Part shown: positions 57,246-64,000 of the stretch, piece after piece
Layout of the letters: every line of letters starts with the position of its first letter
Position numbering within the stretch: position 1 is the stretch's first letter
NCBI GenBank assembly: GCA_022769545.1
Contig: JALEJS010000002.1
Location: 62,001-126,000, forward strand
Direction: 5' to 3'
DNA length: 64,000 nt
DNA from: Blautia sp.
Lineage (GTDB): Bacteria; Bacillota; Clostridia; Lachnospirales; Lachnospiraceae
Notes under the pieces: generated by a model
What the model was told of the DNA's origin: nothing
The model's input: only the letters and a program-made list of their open reading frames with translations
Databases searched by the model: none
Program-made: the position numbers and the translations under genes

Positions 57246-57295
57246 GGAACAAGTATGAATTTTATTGAATTAAAGTGTTGAAAGCAGGTGGACAT

Positions 57296-57796
57296 ATGCA
57301 GAAGAGAATATATTCCCTTTTGGTAGATAATACTGCGGGTGTGCTGAGCCGTGTGGCAGGCATGTTCAGCCGCCGCGGATACAATATCGACAGCCTTACT
57401 GTTGGTGAGACAGCAGATTCCAGATTTTCCAGAATGACAGTCTGCTGCAGCGGAGATGACCGCATCCTGGAACAGATTGAGAAACAGCTTGCCAAGCTTG
57501 TGGATGTGCGGGATATCAAGGTCCTGAAGCCGGGCGAAAGTGTTGTCCATGAGGTTGTGATGATCAAGGTGAAGGTGAAACCGGAGCAGAGACAGGGTGT
57601 CCTTTCCATCGCGGATATTTTCCGTGCAAAGATCGTAGATGTAAGTATGGATTCTCTGATCGTGGAAATGACGGGAAGTCAGAGTAAGCTCTCTGCATTT
57701 ATCGATCTTCTGAGAGATTATGAAATTCTGGAGCTTGCCCGCACAGGTATGACAGGACTTTCCAGAGGCTCTGAGGATGTTCGGTTTCTTCAGTAG
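57296..57796 (+). CDS. ilvN: Acetolactate synthase small (regulatory) subunit
   Basis: 166 residues from the ATG at 57296, after AGGTGG; an in-frame TTG 21 bp upstream has no such site. N-terminal ACT domain with LLVDNTAGVLSRVAGMFSRRGYNIDSL, then the C-terminal IlvN domain. It binds valine and regulates the catalytic IlvB subunit, whose gene is not adjacent. First gene of the branched-chain block. Confidence 0.95.
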   Translation: MQKRIYSLLVDNTAGVLSRVAGMFSRRGYNIDSLTVGETADSRFSRMTVCCSGDDRILEQIEKQLAKLVDVRDIKVLKPGESVVHEVVMIKVKVKPEQRQGVLSIADIFRAKIVDVSMDSLIVEMTGSQSKLSAFIDLLRDYEILELARTGMTGLSRGSEDVRFLQ

Positions 57797-57835
57797 TACA
57801 TAACGTTTGCTAGGGGAGTGATCCCTTAACGATAA

Positions 57836-58894
<1,059 letters not shown>

Positions 58895-58919
58895 TGATAG
58901 AAATGGCTGTATAAAAATG

Positions 58920-58956
58920 CTGCCTGCCTGAGGGGGACTTCGGACAGGCAGTTTTT
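58920..58956 (+). terminator. Terminator or attenuator between ilvC and the leu genes
   Basis: CTGCCTG pairs with CAGGCAG around a long loop, then TTTTT. The next gene starts 20 bp later and has no visible promoter, so read-through is likely. Confidence 0.75.
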
Positions 58957-58976
58957 CCTATCAGGAGGAGAAAAAA

Positions 58977-59450
58977 ATGGGAAAAATCTTTCGATTTCAT
59001 ACAGATGTGGACACAGATCAGATCATTGCCTCCCAGTACCTTTTGTTTCCTACCATTGACGAAATGAAAAAATATACCTTTGAGTCACTGGATCCGGATT
59101 TTTCCAAAAAGGTGCAGCCCGGCGATTATGTCGTTGCCTGTGAAAATTTCGGGTGTGGTTCTTCCAGAGAGCAGGCGCCCAGCGTATTGAAGGCACTTGG
59201 GGTAAAAGCAGTGATTGCAAAATCCTTTGCCCGCATTTTTTACCGCAATGCGATTAACATTGGTCTTCCGGTGATCGTATGCAAGGATCTTTATGATCAT
59301 GTTGCCGATCAGGATGAGATGGAGCTCTGTCTGGAAGAGGGCATAATCCGTGCAAACGGACAGGAATTTACATGTACAAAGCTGCCGGCACAGATGCAGA
59401 AAATTCTGGATCAGGGCGGTCTGATCGCATCTTTGAACGGGGAGGTGTAG
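58977..59450 (+). CDS. leuD: Isopropylmalate-isomerase-type small subunit, copy 1
   Basis: 157 residues. Small-subunit motifs are DTDQIIASQYL and [13 protein letters not shown]. The specificity loop reads YLLF with no arginine after YL, unlike homoaconitase subunits. Pairs with the large subunit 4 bp downstream. The first of two such pairs in this block. Confidence 0.85.
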   Translation: MGKIFRFHTDVDTDQIIASQYLLFPTIDEMKKYTFESLDPDFSKKVQPGDYVVACENFGCGSSREQAPSVLKALGVKAVIAKSFARIFYRNAINIGLPVIVCKDLYDHVADQDEMELCLEEGIIRANGQEFTCTKLPAQMQKILDQGGLIASLNGEV

Positions 59451-59454
59451 AAAT

Positions 59455-60714
59455 ATGGGAATGACGATGGCAGAAAAAATCATTGCCAGCGCAGCCGGGG
59501 TGGAAAGCGCAAAGGCCGGAGATATCTGCACGGTAGAGCTGGACAGACTGATGAGCAATGACGGAACCACACATCTTACCATTGATATGTATCACAATCT
59601 GAAAAATCCCAGGATCAAAGATGTCAGCAAGCTTGTCTGGATCGTGGATCATAACATTCCGTCTGACAGTCCGAAAACCGCGGCATCACACAAAAAGATG
59701 CGCGATTTCGCCAGAGAACACGGAATTACCTTTTATGAAGGAGAGGGTGTGTGCCACCAGGTAATGATGGAAAAACATGTGCGTCCCGGTGAGCTGATCT
59801 TCGGCGCAGACAGTCATACCTGCGCGTATGGTGCACTGGGTGCATTCGGCACCGGTGTCGGATGTACCGACTATCTTTATGCCATGGTGACCGGCACTTC
59901 CTGGCTGCTGGTTCCGGAGACACTGCGGTTTAATCTCACCGGAAAGCTTCCCGAGGGCGTTTATGCAAGAGATCTGATCCTGCATATCATCGGAAAAATC
60001 GGAGCGAACGGTGCCAATTACAAGGCGATGGAGTTTGCCGGAGAGGGTCTGCATTCCCTGACGATGAGTGATCGTATCGCAGTCTGCAACCTCTGTGTGG
60101 AGGCCGGAGCGAAGACGGCGCTGATGGAAGTGGATGACGTGGCCATGGATTATCTGAAAGAGCATGGACGCGAGCCAAAGGCAATTTTCAAAAGTGACGA
60201 GGATGCTGTTTTTGCACAGGTATACGACATTGACCTTGGCAGTATTCAGCCGATTGTGGCGAAGCCTCACTTTGTGGACAATGTGGCTCCGGTAAAAGAA
60301 TGTCTTGGTGTAAAGATCGATGAGGCGTTTCTGGGCTCCTGCAATAACGGACGTCTGGAGGATCTGAGAGTGGGCGCTGCCATCATTAAGGGCAAAAAGG
60401 TCAGCCCCAAGGTGCGTTTCCTTGTGGTACCGGCCAGCAGGACGGTCTATCAGGAAGCATTAAAAGAAGGTCTTCTGGACATTTTCATGGAAGCAGGAGC
60501 AATCGTAATGAATCCGAACTGCAGCGTCTGCTGGGGAAGCTGCCAGGGCGTGATTGGTGAAAACGAAGTGCTGATCAGTACAGGAACCAGAAACTTCAAG
60601 GGGCGTGCCGGACACAGAGATTCGTTTGTGTATCTGGCAAGCGCTGCGACAGTAACCGCGTCTGCAATCAAGGGTGAGATCGCCACGGCAGATATGGTCT
60701 GTGAGACTGTATGA
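59455..60714 (+). CDS. leuC: Isopropylmalate-isomerase-type large subunit, copy 1 (divergent)
   Basis: 419 residues of the aconitase superfamily. The three Fe-S cysteines are present: Cys296 in GSCNNGR, and Cys356 and Cys359 in NPNCSVCWGSC. The surrounding motifs depart from the usual GSCTNGR and HPGCGPC seen in most LeuC. VDHNIPSD and FGADSHTCAYGALGAFGTGVGCTDY are otherwise standard. A dehydratase on a related malate (isopropylmalate or citramalate) is likely; the exact substrate is open. Confidence 0.82.
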   Translation: MGMTMAEKIIASAAGVESAKAGDICTVELDRLMSNDGTTHLTIDMYHNLKNPRIKDVSKLVWIVDHNIPSDSPKTAASHKKMRDFAREHGITFYEGEGVCHQVMMEKHVRPGELIFGADSHTCAYGALGAFGTGVGCTDYLYAMVTGTSWLLVPETLRFNLTGKLPEGVYARDLILHIIGKIGANGANYKAMEFAGEGLHSLTMSDRIAVCNLCVEAGAKTALMEVDDVAMDYLKEHGREPKAIFKSDEDAVFAQVYDIDLGSIQPIVAKPHFVDNVAPVKECLGVKIDEAFLGSCNNGRLEDLRVGAAIIKGKKVSPKVRFLVVPASRTVYQEALKEGLLDIFMEAGAIVMNPNCSVCWGSCQGVIGENEVLISTGTRNFKGRAGHRDSFVYLASAATVTASAIKGEIATADMVCETV

Positions 60715-60728
60715 CAGGAGGAAATAAC

Positions 60729-61223
60729 ATGAGTGAGACATTTACAGCAAAGGTATGGGTCCTGGGAGATGATATCGATACGGATATTATTATTCCCACA
60801 GAGTACCTCGCACTGAAAACCGTTGAAGATATGAAGCCTTATGCATTTTCTCCCCTTCGCCCGGAGCTGGCAGGAATGATTCAGCCGGGAGACGTGATTG
60901 TTGCCGGAAAAAATTTCGGATGTGGTTCTTCCAGAGAACAGGCACCGGAAATCATCAAGGCACTTGGAGTGAAATGCGTGATTGCCAGATCCTTTGCCAG
61001 AATTTTTTATCGCAATTCCATCAACAATGGACTGCTTCTGATTGAAAACCCACAGCTGCACGATGTGGTGACAGAAGGAGATACGGTGGAAGTCGAGGTG
61101 GGAAGTGTGATCCGCCATAACGGGAACACGTATCCGATTGCATCCCTCCCCCGGAACCTTATGGATATCATTGAAGCAGGCGGCCTTGTAAAAGCAATGC
61201 GCAGGCGTAACGGACTGGATTAG
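60729..61223 (+). CDS. leuD: Isopropylmalate-isomerase-type small subunit, copy 2
   Basis: 164 residues from the ATG at 60729, after AGGAGG; in-frame codons upstream overlap the previous gene. [11 protein letters not shown] and [13 protein letters not shown] are intact; the specificity loop reads YLAL. Pairs with the copy 2 large subunit 10 bp downstream. Confidence 0.87.
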   Translation: MSETFTAKVWVLGDDIDTDIIIPTEYLALKTVEDMKPYAFSPLRPELAGMIQPGDVIVAGKNFGCGSSREQAPEIIKALGVKCVIARSFARIFYRNSINNGLLLIENPQLHDVVTEGDTVEVEVGSVIRHNGNTYPIASLPRNLMDIIEAGGLVKAMRRRNGLD

Positions 61224-61233
61224 GAGGTACTTT

Positions 61234-62487
61234 ATGGGAACAACGATCATTGAAAAGATTATCCGGAAAAATACCGGAAATCTTCAGGCAAAGGCAAATG
61301 ATATCGTGACCGTGAATGTGGACCGGGTCATGATCCATGATATCTTTATCCCCTTTGTGGCAGATAAATTTGAAGAGATGGGATTTACCAGACTGTGGGA
61401 TCCGGATAAAGTGGTACTGATCTATGACCATCTGGTTCCGGCCAGTCAGGTGGATGATACCAGGCATTTCCGTGCCGGGAATGCATTTGCCCAAAAATAT
61501 GGCATGGAGCATGTGCATCGCGCGGACGGTATCTGCCACCAGCTGATGACAGAGGCCGGCTATGTAAAACCCGGAGATGTGGTGTTCGGAACAGACAGTC
61601 ACACAACTACGTATGGATGTGTCGGTGCGTTTTCCTCCGGAATCGGATATACCGAAATGGCCAGTATTCTGGGAACCGGGGAGATGTGGGTAAAGGTTCC
61701 GGAGACGATCAAAGTGACCATCAACGGTGTCCTTCCGTCCAATGTCACATCCAAGGATGTGATTCTGCGCCTGATCGGAGATCTGGGAGCAGACGGTGCC
61801 ACCTATAAAGCGCTGGAATTTACGGGAGATACCGTAAAGAACATGTCTGTGGCAAGTCGTATGACCATTGCCAATATGGCGATTGAAGCCGGCGCAAAAT
61901 GTGCGCTGTTTACACCGGATGAGAAAACCGCAGAATATTGCGAGATTACGCTGAATGAGTTTCAGAAAAATCTGGTGGGTGATGCAAATGCATCTTATGT
62001 AAAAGAAATTACTTATCAGGCAGAAGAGCTGGTCCCGGTACTTGCATGCCCGTCTCAGGTGGATAATATTCATCCGGTCATTGAGCTTGCAGGTACAAAG
62101 ATCGATCAGGTGTTTATCGGTTCCTGTACCAACGGACGTCTGGAGGATCTTCAGCGTGCGGCAGAGGTTCTGAAGGGCAAAAAGGTGGCACCCTTTGTGA
62201 AGCTGATTGTGACGCCTGCCAGCAAGAAGATCTATCTTCAGGCTTCGGCAGATGGTACGCTGGCGACGCTGGTGGAGGCGGGGGCCATTGTCACACATCC
62301 GGGGTGTGGTCTGTGCTGCGGACGTACCGGCGGAATTCTCACAGATGGAGAGCGTGTGGTGGCTACCAACAACCGGAATTTCCTGGGACGTATGGGAACT
62401 TCCAAGGTTGAGATTTTTCTTGCATCTCCGGCAACGGCGGCAGCGTGTGCGGTTGCAGGCGAGATTGTAAGTGATGAATGCAGATAA
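61234..62487 (+). CDS. leuC: Isopropylmalate-isomerase-type large subunit, copy 2
   Basis: 417 residues. Canonical Fe-S motifs GSCTNGRLEDL and HPGCGLCCG, plus YDHLVPASQV and FGTDSHTTTYGCVGAFSSGIG. Its motifs are closer to conventional two-subunit LeuC than copy 1, so this pair is the better candidate for 3-isopropylmalate isomerase in leucine synthesis. Ends in a terminator. Confidence 0.87.
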   Translation: MGTTIIEKIIRKNTGNLQAKANDIVTVNVDRVMIHDIFIPFVADKFEEMGFTRLWDPDKVVLIYDHLVPASQVDDTRHFRAGNAFAQKYGMEHVHRADGICHQLMTEAGYVKPGDVVFGTDSHTTTYGCVGAFSSGIGYTEMASILGTGEMWVKVPETIKVTINGVLPSNVTSKDVILRLIGDLGADGATYKALEFTGDTVKNMSVASRMTIANMAIEAGAKCALFTPDEKTAEYCEITLNEFQKNLVGDANASYVKEITYQAEELVPVLACPSQVDNIHPVIELAGTKIDQVFIGSCTNGRLEDLQRAAEVLKGKKVAPFVKLIVTPASKKIYLQASADGTLATLVEAGAIVTHPGCGLCCGRTGGILTDGERVVATNNRNFLGRMGTSKVEIFLASPATAAACAVAGEIVSDECR

Positions 62488-62494
62488 TATTTTG

Positions 62495-62525
62495 GAAGGC
62501 GTGTTGCATTGGCAGCACGCCTTTT
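62495..62525 (+). terminator. Terminator after the leu block
   Basis: AAGGCGTG pairs with CACGCCTT, continuing into TTTT. Its stem overlaps the promoter of the next gene. Confidence 0.8.
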
Positions 62526-62533
62526 GGTATAAT
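62504..62533 (+). promoter_or_regulatory. Promoter of the AroE-like gene
   Basis: TTGCAT, 18-bp spacer, TATAAT. Confidence 0.65.
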
Positions 62534-62572
62534 AGAACAAATACGATGATCGGAAGAATGGGAGGGGCAGCA

Positions 62573-63427
62573 ATGTCGAAAAATTATCGTGCAGAACTGG
62601 TAGGAGTTTTCGGAGATCCGGTGGAAGGAAATCCGACCGGCGTGGTGGAAGAGGCCGGATTTGCCGCAAAAGGACTGAATTATCGTTATCTTACCATAAA
62701 GGTGACGCCGGAAGACTTTGAGGATGCTATGAAAAGTCTGAAAGCACTTCATATGAAAGGAATCAATCTGACAATGCCGCACAAGATTGCGGTTCTGCCG
62801 TATCTGGATGAGATATCAGAGGCGGCCCGCATCATCGGTGCAGTCAACACGGTGAATGTTGAAGACGGAAAGCTTTTCGGGGATAACACAGATGGCAGAG
62901 GCTTTGTACAGGCACTGAAAAACGAAGGAATCACACCGGCCGGAAAGACCGTAACCATACTCGGAGCCGGCGGTGCGGCGAAGGCAATCGCGGTGGAATG
63001 CGCTCTGGCGGGGGCTTCCCGGATCATCATCGTGAATCGCAGTGAAGAACATGCCCGGGAGCTGGTGAAATCCGTAAAAGAGAATACGAATGCAGAGGCA
63101 GATTTTATTCTCTGGGAAGCAGGGCAGAAAATTCCGCAGGAAACGCAGATACTGATCAACGGCACGCCTGTCGGTCTTCATCCCTGTACCGATCAGAAGC
63201 CGGATATTGATTACGATACCATTAACCGGAATATGATCGTTTCCGATGTGGTATTTAATCCTGCAGACACTCTGTTTCTGCAGGAAGCAAGGGCACGCGG
63301 TGCCAAAACCATCAGTGGTCTGGGAATGCTTGCCTGCCAGGGGGCATTGAATTTTACGATCTGGACCGGACAGGAGGCACCATATGATGTGATGTTTGAA
63401 GCATTGAAAAAGGAGTTTGAAGAATAA
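62573..63427 (+). CDS. Shikimate dehydrogenase-like protein (AroE family) with altered substrate motif
   Basis: 284 residues from the ATG after GGGAGGGGC. NADP-binding fold with LGAGGAAKAIAVE and NRS following. Catalytic Lys71 in LTMPHK and Asp107 in NTDGRGF are kept. The shikimate carboxylate motif, usually S-x-S-P after GxP, reads E18-G-N-P here, so it may act on another hydroxy acid such as quinate or an unidentified substrate. It has its own promoter and lies ahead of an adenine deaminase gene. Confidence 0.83.
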   Translation: MSKNYRAELVGVFGDPVEGNPTGVVEEAGFAAKGLNYRYLTIKVTPEDFEDAMKSLKALHMKGINLTMPHKIAVLPYLDEISEAARIIGAVNTVNVEDGKLFGDNTDGRGFVQALKNEGITPAGKTVTILGAGGAAKAIAVECALAGASRIIIVNRSEEHARELVKSVKENTNAEADFILWEAGQKIPQETQILINGTPVGLHPCTDQKPDIDYDTINRNMIVSDVVFNPADTLFLQEARARGAKTISGLGMLACQGALNFTIWTGQEAPYDVMFEALKKEFEE

Positions 63428-63447
63428 AGGGAGGTGGGGGATGCGCC

Positions 63448-64000
63448 ATGAAAAGCTTTGATCAGAGGAAGGAACGGATAAAAGCAGCACTTGGAGAAAA
63501 AAAGGCAGAACTGGTCCTGAAAAACGCAGAATATCTGAATGTATTTACCAATTCGTTCATGCGTGGAGATATTGCCGTTCACGATGGATATATCGTGGGA
63601 ATCGGCAGCTATGAGGGAGAGGAAGAGGTGGATATGACGGGAAAAACGGTTGTTCCCGGTTTTATAGACAGTCATCTTCATCTGGAAAGCTCTATTGTAT
63701 CGCCCAGGCAGTATGCCCGGGCAGTTCTTCCTCACGGAACGACTGCGATTGTGGCAGATCCCCATGAAATAGCAAATGTTCTTGGAACGACAGGGATTGA
63801 TTACATTCTGGCATCCACCAGAAAGCTTCCCTTTGAAATATATCTGATGATGCCCTCCTGTGTTCCGGCAACCTGTTTTGATGAGTCCGGAGCGGTGCTG
63901 ACACACGAGACAGTCAGGGAGTATCTGAAAAAAGAGCGTGTGCTTGGACTGGCAGAGATGATGAATTATCCCGGCGTACTGGGATGTGACCAGGAGGTGC
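63448..64000 (+). CDS. ade: Adenine deaminase (3' partial)
   Basis: 184 residues visible; the frame runs off the window. Amidohydrolase fold: GKTVVPGFIDSHLHLESSIVSP with the metal-binding H-x-H, then GTTAIVADPHEIANVLG, both typical of Ade. It converts adenine to hypoxanthine in purine salvage. The ATG at 63448 was chosen over one at 63441, which is out of frame, and follows GGGAGG. Confidence 0.9.
   Translation, partial: MKSFDQRKERIKAALGEKKAELVLKNAEYLNVFTNSFMRGDIAVHDGYIVGIGSYEGEEEVDMTGKTVVPGFIDSHLHLESSIVSPRQYARAVLPHGTTAIVADPHEIANVLGTTGIDYILASTRKLPFEIYLMMPSCVPATCFDESGAVLTHETVREYLKKERVLGLAEMMNYPGVLGCDQEV

Noticed and set aside
57246-57295. Possible T-box or leader peptide attenuator for the ilv genes
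   Set aside because: The leader from the promoter to ilvN is only about 45-50 nt and lacks a specifier or T-box motif.

Overview
The window looks like a piece of chromosome from a spore-forming clostridial Firmicute, most likely a gut member of the Lachnospiraceae. Supporting signs are sigma-G and YmxH sporulation genes, the rimP-nusA-rnpM-ylxQ-infB-rbfA-nrnA-truB-ribF cluster in clostridial order, a CoA-transferase of the butyrate/4-hydroxybutyrate type, strong AGGAGG ribosome-binding sites, and family-level resemblance of most proteins. Genus cannot be fixed from the sequence alone. I saw no phage, transposase, tRNA, rRNA operon or CRISPR array. Most of the region is ordinary chromosomal backbone, largely on the + strand.

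Layout. 1-5.2 kb: the 3' part of a very large secreted repeat protein, overlapping by 4 bp a minimal secreted subtilisin-like protease. 5.3-8.4 kb: CoA-transferase, NiaR-type niacin repressor and a PTS-EIIC-like membrane protein whose promoter carries an operator-like palindrome. 8.5-13.5 kb: YtrA-type GntR regulator with clpC, then a ~230-nt highly structured non-coding RNA candidate, a small conserved protein and radA. 13.7-17.1 kb: alanine/glycine:Na+ symporter with an unusual leader, sigG, ymxH, nrdR. 17.2-23.1 kb: gdhA opposed to alaA-citrate synthase-yqeG, then efp and tmRNA (ssrA). 23.4-33.8 kb: a two-component system, hisH-hisF, ung, a MATE/SpoVB-like flippase, and a topoisomerase IV pair. 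33.9-42.4 kb: the translation/RNA-maturation operon. 42.4-47.7 kb: Na/Pi cotransporter-PhoU fusion, rpsO, pnp, nrdG, dut.

47.7-53.2 kb is the most unusual stretch. A 313-bp nearly full-length palindromic (foldback) element fills the gap between the convergent dut and DUF1292 genes. A cyclic-di-GMP-I (GEMM-I) riboswitch with its own terminator then precedes a two-gene unit. The first gene encodes a lipoprotein that fuses a solute-binding domain to a 5'-nucleotidase C-terminal domain. The second encodes a membrane hybrid histidine kinase with a receiver domain. No transport permease is adjacent, so this reads as a c-di-GMP-gated extracellular sensing module rather than an importer.

53.3-64 kb: exonuclease III; a GH13/GlgX-like protein whose catalytic residues appear replaced; two conserved proteins of unknown function; then a branched-chain amino acid block (ilvN, ilvC, and two successive small/large isopropylmalate-isomerase-type pairs), an AroE-like dehydrogenase with a changed substrate motif, and the start of an adenine deaminase gene.

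Everything was read by eye. Function calls rest on recognised motifs and family resemblance, not on database searches.
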